Shown piece by piece: positions 49,843 to 61,485 of a stretch of DNA of 64,000 nucleotides. Source of the DNA: Burhinus oedicnemus (lineage: Eukaryota > Chordata > Aves > Charadriiformes > Burhinidae); NCBI GenBank assembly GCA_008921705.1, contig VFFE01007190.1, positions 476,809 through 540,808 of the forward strand. The letters are read 5' to 3'. The notes beneath the pieces were generated by a model, which had not been told where the DNA came from, ran no database searches, and saw only the letters and a program-made list of their open reading frames with translations. Position numbers and translations under genes: made by a program. The stretch's first letter is position 1, and the number at the start of each line of letters is the position of its first letter.

Positions 49843-52469
49843 CCTTTGGAAAATTGTATTTATGAATGCTAATGAAGGAAGGATTGCAGGGGGGGGTTCT
49901 TCCTTTAAATCTGCCCTTTTCCATACATCCAATTTTTTGGTAGAAAAAAATGGTGCTCTGTCACTATTTTTTAAAAGTGACAGTTCTGTCTTCAAAGTAG
50001 GGTCTTTCTTTAGGAGAGGGCTTGAGGCTTGAAATCTCTAACAAAGGTACCTCCTTAGGTGTCCTGAGTTAAGTGTCTGTACTCTGAAAAGGCATGGAAT
50101 GCAAGACTGAGCCTTGAACCTGTGGTTGAACCAGGTGACTTACAGATGACTTTCAGGCAACCTGAAGACTGTTAACCCCTTTTCTGAACCACTTCTCCCT
50201 CTAGGCTTCCTAAGCTCAGGATGGGACATGCAGTCAAGGATGAGGCACCAAAAAATAAGGCTTAGCAACGTTAAGAAAAAACCCCGGGGACATCCCTGCA
50301 GGTGCCTAGATCTTTCTTCATCAAAGTCACCTCTGGAAAGCTGCATACACCCCTTCAAGTTGGTACAGGAATAAAAATACATAATAAATTAACATTTTTA
50401 AAAACATGTAGCAGCTGATAGTGAAAACATACAAACAAATAATGAGAGGCAGATAAGTGGCACTGAAATCCTCATTACAGTTGTAACTATCGATGGCAGT
50501 ATATCATTTGCCTTTTCTTTCCCTGTGTTGTAGGAACTTCTTTAGGAAACAATGCTCTTCCCAGTGTAAATTAACTGGGAGAGAAGAGAATGGCGGTAGA
50601 TTATGGTGAACGGGTGTCTCACCATGGTGTAAGTATTACAAAACCAACCCTGTGTTTATAACAGAAAGATAGTGAAAAAGGGCCAAAAGGCAAACTCATA
50701 GAAGCACAGAATTCACCTTATAAGCAATATTCTTTAAAGACATAACAATGCAGGGTATAAAAGTGAATATTGTGCTCCCAGAAAGTGAGCCTGAGGATTG
50801 TTTGACACGACCTTCTGTTAAAGAAATGTGTTGGAAAACATGTAAGAAAGGAGCTGTCATAGGATTCCACCTAAGTGCTCCAGGGCCTGTAAAGATGACT
50901 TTCTTAGGGAGCTCTAAATGTTTGTTCACTTCTAGGTAGAATTCAGGCTAGAACACTATCCTATAGTTTTCTTTGAACCAGACTGCATTCTGTAAATTAC
51001 GGAGAAACGATTTTTCATTCAAAATCTAGTTCAGTCCTATGCAGAGCTCTACTTCCTTGTAAAGCAAAAAGCTGAAATGTGGATTGCCTGGACAGTGTTT
51101 TGAAAAAACTTCTTTGCAAAGATTAATTGAATCAATTTTCAAAAGTTACCCCAGAAGCTAAGGCTGCCTCTAAGATGCAGGAGCACTTCTGAGCTCCCAG
51201 AATAAGTTTAATGCAGCTACCTCTAAAATGGGGAAAAAAATCTGAAACAAAGAAAAGCAGTGCAGGTATGTGGGCTTGGTGGGAATTGTAATCCAGATGA
51301 CAATTTGGATAACTGATACATTCAGCCTCTGAAGGGTACTAAAGCAGCCATGCACAGGACAGCTAAGATGCAACCATTGAGAACAATGCAAAGTTGCAGG
51401 ATAGTGAACTATTTTAGATATGTGGCCTTTACCTCCTATATTAAAAAATCAATTTCTTTCATACTAGGCTTCCTGACAGAAGATGTGGTGCAGTTTGGGA
51501 ATTTCCTGTTGATTTCCATAATAAAATACAGAAATTTATTTTTCTCAATAACTAAAGTCTGAGATAAAACATTAATAACTCTACTGTTAAATGCATAACA
51601 GATATTTTAGTTAAAAAAAAATTAAAATCCTATCTTGTACATATTAAAGTATTTTTCTACTTACAGAACTTTATTATCTTCCAGCCAGAAACTTCTCCTT
51701 TTGTGAATGCTTTGGCCTCTAGCAGTTTAAGAAAACTTAAAGATCTATTTTTCCACATATTCTTTCTACAGCTTAGAATTAAGAAAAAAATCCAAAAGGA
51801 AAAAAAAATGTTTTTCAGTAAGGGCAGTTATAATATTGCAGCATAGTATTTTAGTTAAAGAAAATATCTTATCTAGGATGACATTGTGGGTTAATTTTCA
51901 AGCAGAAAAAGCTATGGCATGCCTTGTGCTTGAGACTCCCTGGTACAAACAATCTCCACTAGTTTTCTTTAAACCACTTTCTGAGTTTATTTTGTCTGTA
52001 CGAATGTTCGTTACCAGATGATCTGTTTAGTAACTTCATAATAATTTCACCTATTTAAATTTAAAACTATGATTTTTGCATTGGCACAGCGGTCTCATCC
52101 ATATTCTTAGTACTCTTCATACATTCTTAATACTTTTCATACAAGGTGATGAAATGTCAAATACGATACCTATACAGCAATGGAAAGCACAAAAAAGTTC
52201 ATTGTCAAGGTATAACAATAGAGTGGATTTACCAGAATGAATATTTCACAATTATGTCAGAAACTGCGTGTTGCTTATCCACTCTTACCTTCCCTAAAGC
52301 TTTGAAGAACCATACTTGTATTATACAACTTCTGGAAACTGCCACTTTAAAGCAAATTTCCAAATCATGAAATCTGATTATTTAAGGAATGTACTCTCCA
52401 TGTACGTTTGCATGCCTGAAAGGGCTAATGGAAAGCTTCTATTAAGATCTACTTAACATCTCCTACATT
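49843..52469. other. Unique AT-rich non-coding DNA
   Basis: No gene was recognised. ORFs are at most 91 codons and lack domains. Confidence 0.55.
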
Positions 52470-52545
52470 ATTACTTATACAGCACTATAAATGTATGAGA
52501 CATTTACAGATTAATAAAACAGAGAAGGAGCTTACAACTTAAGGG
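52470..52545. repeat. Ancient amniote interspersed repeat fragment, family uncertain
   Basis: Holds TATACAGCACTATAAATG, then AGATTAATAAAACAGAGAAG and GAGCTTACAACTTAAGG. The GAGCTTACAA module is shared with 28340-28485. Confidence 0.45.
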
Positions 52546-55084
52546 GAAAAGCTTTTTGACTTTGCAGCTTGTCCTAGCAACATCACCTCTGTATGTAGTC
52601 AAAGGGAAGACAGTTCCTTCGTTGCCTCCGGGGAAAATTATCTTGTGTCATTCAACCATAAGCAAAGACTCTTCCCCTACTGCTGTTGGCTGAACTCTGC
52701 AGGCTGCCAACTTGTGGGGCAGCATCAGCATGCACAGTCCATTTGCTCTCTTCATCCAACTGCAAAAAGGAAACAGAAAGGGAAGGAGTAACCTTCAATG
52801 CCTTATCTTCATTCCAAAGGATATACAACCTAAGGCTTTTGTGTCCCTTTATTTCCTCCCATCCTCATTTATCTAGAAAAAACCCGATAATCTTGCTTTA
52901 ATTCACTTAATTGTTAGTCGTTCAGAACTTCTTAAATTCTTTAAAGAATGGAATTTTTTTTTCATCTTCTCGATACAAGGTCCAAACATAAAAATATCTC
53001 TTCAATCTCTAGCCAATGAATTATTCATGGTCCCCCAGGCAGTATGCTCCATATCATGAAATAAATAACTGTATTTGATAACGTCATTATCAAAGAAAGC
53101 AGTTTTCTTGATGTGAACAGAGCATTAAAGATAGACTTATCAGTGCTCTTTTCACTCTGATCCCTGTCCACAGCACCAAGAAGAGACACATATCTGCACC
53201 CTCATCTTGAGGAAGTACTTCTAGTAGGGAACTTTCAAAAGGAGATAAACAGGGAGGAAGACTGGAGGACCTCTCATGATTCTCATTTCATCCACATGAA
53301 GTACTACAGTCATTTCCATCAGGAAAAAAAGAAAAAGTACTTTATAAGTGCATGAGGTTTTCATGGTTTAATGCACAGGAAGGGTTCTTTTTGGTGCAAA
53401 TTTGATGGAACCAAGGCTGAAGTTGTGTATGTGGGTACCATGTAAAGTGCACAATTTGGAACCTGAACACATGACCCTCCAGCTCTTAGCACTTTAAGCA
53501 TGTGCAGCACACACCTGGGCTTGGCAGCTGGTTCACACTTGGCTGTCCACAGAGATGAGATGTGGATGTACTGTCCTAGAGACATAATGAAGCGCAGCAG
53601 GTGAGAAACTGACCCTTAGCGCACTGCATCAGTCACTAATCAGTTAATCAGCATTTCTGTTACAATATTAACATTAAGATGAAGGTTTCACTCCTTTTCA
53701 TTTTCTTTTAAAATATATCAGAACTGTTTTCCTTTCATGTGAGAATTTTTTTCTGTTTGAAGTACAGAAGTGAGAGAGTGGAGGGAAGGACATCTTTAGC
53801 TTTTTATGAATCAAAATGAGCCAAACTGGGTTATAAAAATATGAAGGCATTTCTGAAGAAGGGGGTATATTAATTACCTGATTAACTTCATTTAGCATTT
53901 CTATTTAGCCATAAATAAATGTACACTTCAGTTAGACAGGTACTTAGACACTTCTGTCTAGAAAAATGACCTCCTTCCAAATATGAATATATTTACACAT
54001 GAAAGATAGAAAACTGGATAGACAGAGTAACAACCTAGCTGAACAAATGCCAAAGGAACTCAAAGCTGGTTTTGCCTGACTCTTCATTTACACTTGCTGT
54101 GTCTATACTTCCTGATACTTTCAGTGCAAGGATAGGAAACAGTAATAACAAAATACAGTGTGATTATGTGTCATTTTTTTGTTCTCTATTTCTAGAATCT
54201 CATGATCCTACAGGATTTCCTCCTGGCATCCTGCTCAAAAAGACCAAAACCACTAGCAACAGACCAAATCCTTAAATGTGTATTCAAACATTTTGAGGTT
54301 TGTCCATACAGAGTGTCTGCAGCATGCGCTGAATTCTCACATTCATGTCATTTGTTTGCACTAACACTGTTAGGCTCAGCAGATTCATCCAGATTCAAAC
54401 CTTTTGAGTAGAGCCAAGATGGCAACTAGTGCAGATGTGCAGCTGGAATATCTGTGCAAATGTTGTACCGTTCCAGAAACAGGTGATTGAGTATTAAAAC
54501 CACTAGATTTCCTTGCACTTGACTTTATTCATTATGAAAGCTTGTACAGTACCCTTAATGTCTTCAGTTTGGAAATAAACTGACCAGAATCTGATTTTCA
54601 GAGTCCCAGAGTACTCGCAAACCTGTTTGAGATGAGCAATGCCTGCTAATGCTGATCACATCATATAAGCAAGAGTTAAGTATTTCACATTAAGCAGATA
54701 AGGTAACACCCACAAGACTTGATCACAAAGACCTGTGTGGTAAAGTGAAACTTGGAATTTAAACATTTAAATGCAAGAGCTACAATCCTGAAAAAAAACA
54801 ACTCTGCTCTTGTCTGACTTAGAGGTATCGACTGTGCAGTGACTTCCCTGTTACTCTAGAATGTTAATGCATTTATCCAAAGACCACTGAAGGTAAAATA
54901 CATAAACAGCTGGTTGAATACAGTCTTGAACAAAGCACTTTTTCATTCAGGTGAGTGCCTGAACCACGAAGCTAGAGTGATTCTTCTCTTGTGTTCACTT
55001 TTGATACATTATTCTTCAGCTTTATGTTGTGCATTGTCACAGTTTCAATGAGAACAGTTAAAAAGTGCCATTGCCCAACATACC
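52546..55084. other. Unique non-coding DNA
   Basis: No gene was recognised. Bases 53380-53640 have raised GC, and include a good donor-like CAGCAG|GTGAGA at about 53601 and an acceptor-like pyrimidine-AG at about 53553. The implied exon of about 47 bases is too short to support. Confidence 0.45.
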
Positions 55085-55706
55085 TTGTTGGCTCAGTTAA
55101 AGGATATTGTGGAGCTAGTCACACCAAAGTGGGAAATGAAACCAGTTCTATTCTGTCTCAGTGAATAACTTGATTGTATAAAAGATGGGGAGCTGTTGTG
55201 GCTTGAATCATTTAATGGATCTAATCAATGTTATTAAGCTACTCTCTCTTTAAATTTTTAATTGTGACTCAGTAACAATAAAGATTCAACAAACTCTGTG
55301 ATTGCTTTTATTATCCTTAGCTATTAACTCCCTTTTCTGCAGAGAAGAACCCAAAAAAGGACAGGTGTCTTTACAAAAGTGGTGCCAGGACAGCAGAGAA
55401 AAAAAGACATTATGGAAGGCACTTGTTGCTGACGAGAAAACAGGTTGTAATGCAGCAAGTGCTTTGGCAAACCATAAGGACCACATGGGGTGTGTCAAAA
55501 TGTACCCAGCAGAAGAATTCTGTCTGCAAGCAGCCTGCGTACAGGCAATTATATTACAGGCATTGGCACCAAGGGACAAAATCAGCCTCAGAGGAGTGAA
55601 TCAAATAGAGCTCAAGACACACGTCGTGAAATTGCCCCAAGAAATGGGCAAGCAGCCAATAAAGCATAAGGCAGCATGGTCAGAAATGAGTTGTGTCATG
55701 GCCTAA
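55085..55706 (+). mobile_element. Possible old ERV 5' LTR, primer-binding site and leader
   Basis: Seen in order: a possible LTR start TGTTGGCTCAG (about 55090), TATA box TATAAAAG (55177-55184), AATAAA (55277-55282) about 100 bases later, an ACA end at 55375, a four-base spacer, then TGGTGCCAGGACAG (55380-55393), which resembles a leucine-tRNA primer-binding site. This is the layout of an LTR followed by a PBS. A 134-codon ORF (55302-55706) overlaps the region, but I see no gag motif in it. No 3' LTR, pol or env was found, and the LTR start is uncertain. The alternative is chance spacing in unique DNA. Confidence 0.3.
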
Positions 55707-56789
55707 CATATGGGATGAAGGAAAATCAGAAGAAACTCCTTTCCTGTCTCAAAGTCTGTCACAAAAGATAAAGGTATGTCCTATCAGTCTCTTTCTCTAT
55801 GTGCCTGAGTATTTATAATATGCTTATCACTGAAAAGAAATTGTTCACCTCTCAATTGAAGTAATCCTGAGAACAGAGAGCTCCATAAAGTCAGTTACTG
55901 CGTGTAGTAAGAACCTAACTATTTTAAATATCTCTTCATAGAAAATGCATGGAGAAACTGATAGAATGGTAAACATCCACTATTAGTTTCTAGTAGCTAT
56001 TTAAATTTAACAGAGGTATCTCACTGTTGTAGAACTGCAAGGCAGTTGATACTGGTTAATTCTGCTACAAATTCTGTAGTTTCAAATGAACACTATGGAA
56101 AGAAATAGTTAAACATTGTATATAAAACCTATAGAATTCTTCAGAGATTGTAAAAATACAAGCATTCTTTCAGGGACAACTCTGTAACGAGAGAAGACTA
56201 TAAAGCCATAAGTTTTAATGTGTTTTTTGCTTTTTTTCACATTTACATTAAAACTTTTTAGCTTGATAGACTAATATTTCGAATGTATATCAAATACAGA
56301 TTCAAATGTACATTTCAGGGGTTTTGTCTCCAATTTCTTTACTGACTAACGGAGGAAATGCTTAGGTCCAGAGGAATAATGATGTACCTATGTCCTAACT
56401 GTTCAATAAGGAGGGTAAGGTTTGGGAAGGAATAGCAGAAATGACAAATTTATGCTTTCAATGTGTAATGTTTTTTTTCTTAAACAGAACAGAAAACAAA
56501 AAATTACATTTCTTATCCAAGTTGCAACAAAAAGAGGGAGAATTTGTAATTTCACAAATCAGCCCAAAGCTCTCAGAAATCATTTTAATGCTGCATAGCT
56601 GTCCAAGTTTAAGGCTGTTTGCACTGACTGAACTGCCACTTTTTGAAAAAAGCAGAATTAAGAACAACATACCGTAAAAATTGTTTGCCTTTAAAATAAC
56701 ACTGGCTGGCAGGGAAGTGAGGGGAGGGAAAACAACACAAGGGAACATTTTCTTCATTATGGGTACAGTGAAAAATCCCTTAAAAATTT
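55707..56789. other. Unique AT-rich non-coding DNA with a long orphan ORF on the minus strand
   Basis: The minus-strand frame 56967-56458 is open for 169 codons, long for this base composition. The product shows no domain, no obvious signal peptide and no repeats, and the end of the frame is set by an A/T-rich tract. I treat it as probable chance. Confidence 0.4.
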
Positions 56790-57560
56790 CAAGACAACCC
56801 ATGTGAGGAGCCAGAAGAGACAGGTTATGCAAAGGCCAGCTTTGTATGCGTTTCAGGCAGAAGCAGGAATATTTACACGAGTGATACTGTGTGTGCCCCA
56901 GAAATGGAACCGCTACTCGCAACAGCGGCTGTGTTCTGCATGCAAGCCACAACGCTCCTTTGTACAAGGTCAGTTCCTCTTTCTAATTCTTATTATTCTC
57001 AAAACAGCAGTCCAGCTCATTGATACGGTGAAAGAGTAATGTCAGATGATTGGCAAGTGTCTCACCAGCAGGAAGTTAGCTGATAAGCTTCTTAAGCAGT
57101 GAGCTCCGGTAAGCAGGAAGCGCTGGAGCCAGCTCAAGGAAGTTACCCTTAAAATTGCTTTGCTCAGACCTCAACCTCAGCAGCCTAATTAGAAGTTGTT
57201 GAAAGGAAGAGTCTCTGGTGTGCATTTTTCTATAGACAAGGCTCAGGAAACGTGTTGCTTGGGCGGCAGTAAACAGACAGGGAGATAAATGTTTAAAAGC
57301 TACCATAAAAAATATCAGACGGTTCATGAGTACAAGAGTGGAAAAAACAGACTAATATAAGTGGTCACTGAAAGGTTCTGAAGCAGCCTGGGACAGGTCC
57401 CAGTGGAAAAGCAGCAGGCAAACAGGCGAGCTATGCAAATGAATATTGGCAATTTCAACATTTCCTATTTGTGGAACCCGATCAGGCCCAGAGAAAGGAA
57501 TGCTGCATAATGAGGATTATCATATTTCTCCACATGATGTGCTGGATAGAAAGAACACTA
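56790..57560. promoter_or_regulatory. Candidate conserved enhancer block
   Basis: Repeat-free, balanced composition with several CpG. It has TAATTA (57186-57191), an octamer ATGCAAAT (57433-57440) in the context GAGCTATGCAAATGAATATT, and GGATTATCAT further on. The texture resembles that of the block at 8040-9420. No exon could be defined. Confidence 0.3.
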
Positions 57561-58567
57561 ACAGACATTTTTTTTATAGTGATCTAATCATTTAGACAGG
57601 CACTCTCATTCTTTATGGAAAAGACAAAGCATATTAAATTAGGAGCATTAGATTGATCTAATGATAGGATGGCAGTGTGAACAGAGAAGGGCTCAGAGAT
57701 GTAAAGGCATGATCTGTTAAGGTTATTAAAATAACATTCTCCTGAGTCTTCTCTCCGTCTACGCTGAAGTAGTGACTAGGGCTGCATCCTCATAAAATTA
57801 TGAGATCTCTAAACTCATGAAGGCACTCAAATTATCCAGAAAGCCTCTCTATATAAGTATTTATGTGTATGTAGCCATATATATATTACAAACTCTGATT
57901 ATCAGATTATTTTCAGTATAATTCAAAAGGATTTTTGTTATTTAGAGTTCCTCTTCCTCCACGTGTGCTACTACCATGACACACCCCTTCTCCCCATTAA
58001 GAAATCTCATTTCTAGATCCAAGAACAACTCCTTGGGGGTACAAACATTAGCTAGCTGGGGCTGATTTTGGAGCTGCCTTCTACCTATGGCAGATACAGC
58101 TTTGTTGCTAACACTATCGCCGATGAAAAATCATCACACGCCTAGTTAAACATCCAAAGCACACATCATTAAGTACCTTGCTCCACTGTGCAGGCAGACA
58201 GGTTCTAGCACCCACAGATGACACCAGATAGTCTGAATTATGCATTTTTCTCTCAAAGTTAATTATCAACATAGTCACATAAGTCCATCATAGATGCTAC
58301 TGGCAGCAGGTCTGTCTTATTATGGTCCCTACCACCCAGTTCAGCTGCCCTTAGGTTCTTAGAAGAAACGTGCAGCTGCCCCTCCCCAGCAGCTGCCGTC
58401 TCCCCTTTTCATAAAAGCAAAGGGACTTCGCAAGGGAGAGCACAGCTACCAGCAGGCCCAGCTCCATTAACCCTATGGCACTGATATCCACGATCCTTGG
58501 CAAAGGATCAGCTATCAAACCCTCCAGGATCCTCCCCAGAACCGCAGGCTAGGGAAAAGGAACTTAC
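57561..58567. other. Unique non-coding DNA
   Basis: No gene was recognised. Bases 58300-58560 are GC-raised, with a near-palindrome GATCCTTGGCAAAGGATC at about 58492. Confidence 0.45.
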
Positions 58568-58713
58568 CATATTTAGTGAGTGCTTGATGGGAATGCAGGA
58601 GGATGACTATAGCATGCAGCGGATCACTGGGCATTTGTGACATATCAGTGGAGTTGGCAGCTTGCAGTTTAAGTATTAGTGCTCCCATATACACCTCCCT
58701 TTTTACTCCCCCG
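58568..58713 (-). CDS. Possible internal exon of an unknown minus-strand gene
   Basis: On the minus strand a strong donor ATATG|GTAAGTTC follows base 58568, and an acceptor-like TGTCTGTGCCATCAG precedes base 58713. The 146-base interval is open in one frame (about 48 codons, entering at codon position 3 and leaving after position 1). It includes the stretches GGVKREVYMGALILK and DPLHAIVILLHSHQALTKY, whose composition resembles that of a globular protein. I do not recognise the protein. No partner exon was identified in the window, and the chance of an open frame this short is not small. It may be non-coding conserved DNA. Confidence 0.2.
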
Positions 58714-60209
58714 CTGATGGCACAGACACATTCTACAGCCCTTTGAGGTTACTTAACTTCAACGCATAGGCACAGCAGGGGGAACTAAAAGCTGGAAGAA
58801 GGAATTACCTCTGAATTCCCATCTCATGTGGGTAGACATTTAAAAGTTGTAGATGTATACATGTATATATGCATAGATATGCATATATCTATATGTATAA
58901 TAAATGTAACAAAAATATGGAGCATAAATAAAATTTCATGAGGCAGTCCTATACTGTAGTTTGTGGAGTATATGTCACAGACACAATAGGAAGTTAAAGC
59001 TTAGAGGCATTATGGACTGTCATGTCAAATCATACTTAGAGAGCTTTAATATGTGGATTACAGATACATTAAACCATACTCTCCCCTGACTATTATGTCA
59101 ATGGGACTTTGCATATTTGAATAATACTGCAGTGTATAATCCTAGTACTACACTGTGCATGCACAATAGGTCTGGGTATACCTGAAATGAATAGGAGAAG
59201 TCCAGAATCTTTGTCAAAACATTAGTTATTTTTAGTGCATATCCAGAGGGACAGATACCATTGTTTTACAGACTCCCTTTATACAAAAGTTTGCAATCAC
59301 AAATGCACATTTATGATAAAAAACGTGGTGTGTTTCAATAAAACAAAACATTTTCCCCAATCCATTCTCTTTAAATTTTCAGATCACTACTTCAGTGCAT
59401 TGGAGCTGAACTGAAGATCTGAAAACAACTATACTATCTTAATGACTTCTTCTTTTCCTCTCTGCCCTCCAAATGGGTCCTCGCTGTTCCCAATTACTGA
59501 ACTGTCCTTTCATCTTCTCAAGGGAGATTTAATCTTTCCACATCTCTACCTACTGATGCTCCCTCTCTCAATCATTTATTGAATTTCATCACCTCCCTTC
59601 CACCACAAATTCTAGCTCCCCACAATTTCACAAAGAGCACGCACTTGTACCGAAGTTACTTCCCCTATACTTACTGATTTGTTTCTTCCAGTGTGTTAAG
59701 AACAGGACATACAGTGGGGGAGTGAACAAAACAAAACCAAAACCAGGACAGAGTTTCCAGTGCAAAACTTTATTCTTGCAAAACTGTTTAAACACAGTTA
59801 TGTCTGCATTAGCAGTTTCTATTAACCGATAGGAACACATATGTTATGCGAAACAGGCGCTGCTGAAACCTGATGTCCATATTATATGTATTTTGTTGGA
59901 AATTTACTTCAGACTAGCTCCAGTCTTAAGCCTTTTACTGACAGCCACATAGCAGTTGGAACAATTTTGATTCATTTCATTCAAAAGTAATTCAGTTTAT
60001 GCATCCTTAAATCACTCCATGTTGCAAACCAAAGTGGTTACAGTTAGAAAATCGGCTACAAAGATCTTCCTCATCTGAGTTAAAGGCTAATGTGGATTCA
60101 CACATATAAAGAATGGTAATTTATTACTATAATCACCACAACTGACTTTGGACACCAACTGAAGTGTCGAAAGATTGTCAGTGTAGTTGTCAGAAATCCT
60201 TCTCTTTTT
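58714..60209. other. Unique AT-rich non-coding DNA with a TA/GCATA low-complexity tract
   Basis: Bases 58853-58902 are alternating TA with ATGCATA units. No gene or repeat family was recognised in the rest. Confidence 0.5.
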
Positions 60210-60560
60210 ACAGCTGAGAGAAATAGAGCTTTCCAGAGGAGAAATCAGTAGAGGGACCAGTAGAGCATCCTACAACATGGTATTGTTTGATGTAAAGAAC
60301 TTAAAAAGATTCAAAGAAGGATTAGACATTTATAAGAACAACATGAACATCTGGAGCTTATATGTGGAATAAAGCAAGATGAGCTTCAGTCTTGAAACGA
60401 TCCCTAACTTTTAGGAATACATGGGACTTGTATGGGAGCAGTTTATACGAGGTTTGCTTACTACAGGATTCTTGCACTTTTGTGTCAACAGTAGATATCC
60501 ACTGTTGGAGCTGGTTCTGGACTAGAGAGATCATAAATCTGATCTCATAGTGAAATTCTG
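60210..60560 (+). mobile_element. Ancient CR1/L3-like LINE 3' end
   Basis: The order TGATGTAAAGAACTTAAAAAG, ATTCAAAGAAGGATTAGACA, TTATAAGAACAACATGAACAT, then GATCCCTAACTTTTAGG, GGATTCTTGCAC and TCTGGACTAGA matches the 3' end of an old amniote CR1/L3-type LINE. The first part would be the end of ORF2 (a KRFKEGLDIYKNNMNIW-like peptide is readable in frame). The later part is its 3' UTR. It differs completely from the avian CR1 copies with the octamer tail elsewhere in this window, and is far more decayed. Confidence 0.7.
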
Positions 60561-61452
60561 ATCTGTCATCTATTCCACCCTTCACAAGCAGAAGGTCATT
60601 CTCAGCCTGAATCTCAACCACAGCTCTTGCAGCAAAACCTGCCTTCAGAAATAACATTTTCTTCTTTCTTTAGTGTTTCTGTCTGTCTCTTCACTCTGGT
60701 GTTTTGTCTTCACATATCCCTTTGGCTTTTATTTTTTTATGGTCTCCACAATCCTCTGTTTCCTTCTGTAGTCTCATATTTATATCAGCACCTGTTGAGG
60801 TCTCTTTTTCTGTGATTTATCTTCTCTGGTTTCCTTCCTCCGTAATTCTGGGTTTCCTTTCTTCCCTTTTCTTCTCTTGAGAGATACTGTCAATCTATGA
60901 TTACTCTGGGGTTTATGCTATAACATTTTGTAAAGAAGGAGAAACACATCTATAGAGTGCTTGCTTATTTTTGAAGCCATGAGGCAACATCCATTTTTCT
61001 GTAGTTTTAGTGTTTTGCCTTTTTAGAGCGACACTTTTTTTTTTTAGCTAACTTTTAATAACACTCAACCTCTCTATCTAAAAAGCCACAAGCATGCTGC
61101 CGGAGATAGCAGTGCTCAAGTTCAACCACTGGTTTGTAACAGCAAATGGCTGGGGGTAGTTGCCTCCACAGTGTCTTGGAGTGGATCACAAATTTGATTT
61201 TTTTTTTCCTACTACAATAACCATCACTCTGCCTGTGCTTTCCTGTCCAGAGAATCGGTTGGCTCACTTCTGATGGAAAAAAATAAACAAAATGTATGTA
61301 AAGTGAATGACAACAGAGTTCAGACTCAAGTCTTGAACATGGTAGCAATATGGACACAGCTAAAGAGTATTCAAAGAAGAGGCACCAGCTTGCAAAAACA
61401 ATCCACAAAATAGTGGAGAATGGACTGATATCATCACCTCATGTAGAACCAA
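60561..61452. other. Unique AT-rich non-coding DNA
   Basis: Pyrimidine-rich stretch at 60655-60880. No gene was recognised; a 117-codon minus ORF (61408-61055) has no domain. Confidence 0.5.
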
Positions 61453-61485
61453 TGTCCTGGTTTGAGGTAGAACAGAACCTGGGCT
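61453..61485 (+). mobile_element. Short LTR 5'-terminus fragment
   Basis: TGTCCTGGTTTGAGGTAGAA matches the first 20 bases of the solo LTR at 49105 with one change. Similarity fades after about 27 bases, so this is a truncated fragment or a diverged relative. No matching 3' end was found. Confidence 0.55.

Noticed and set aside
53540..53610. Possible 47-base micro-exon with donor CAG|GTGAGA
   Set aside because: An exon this short with a single decent donor is expected by chance; no neighbouring exons were found.
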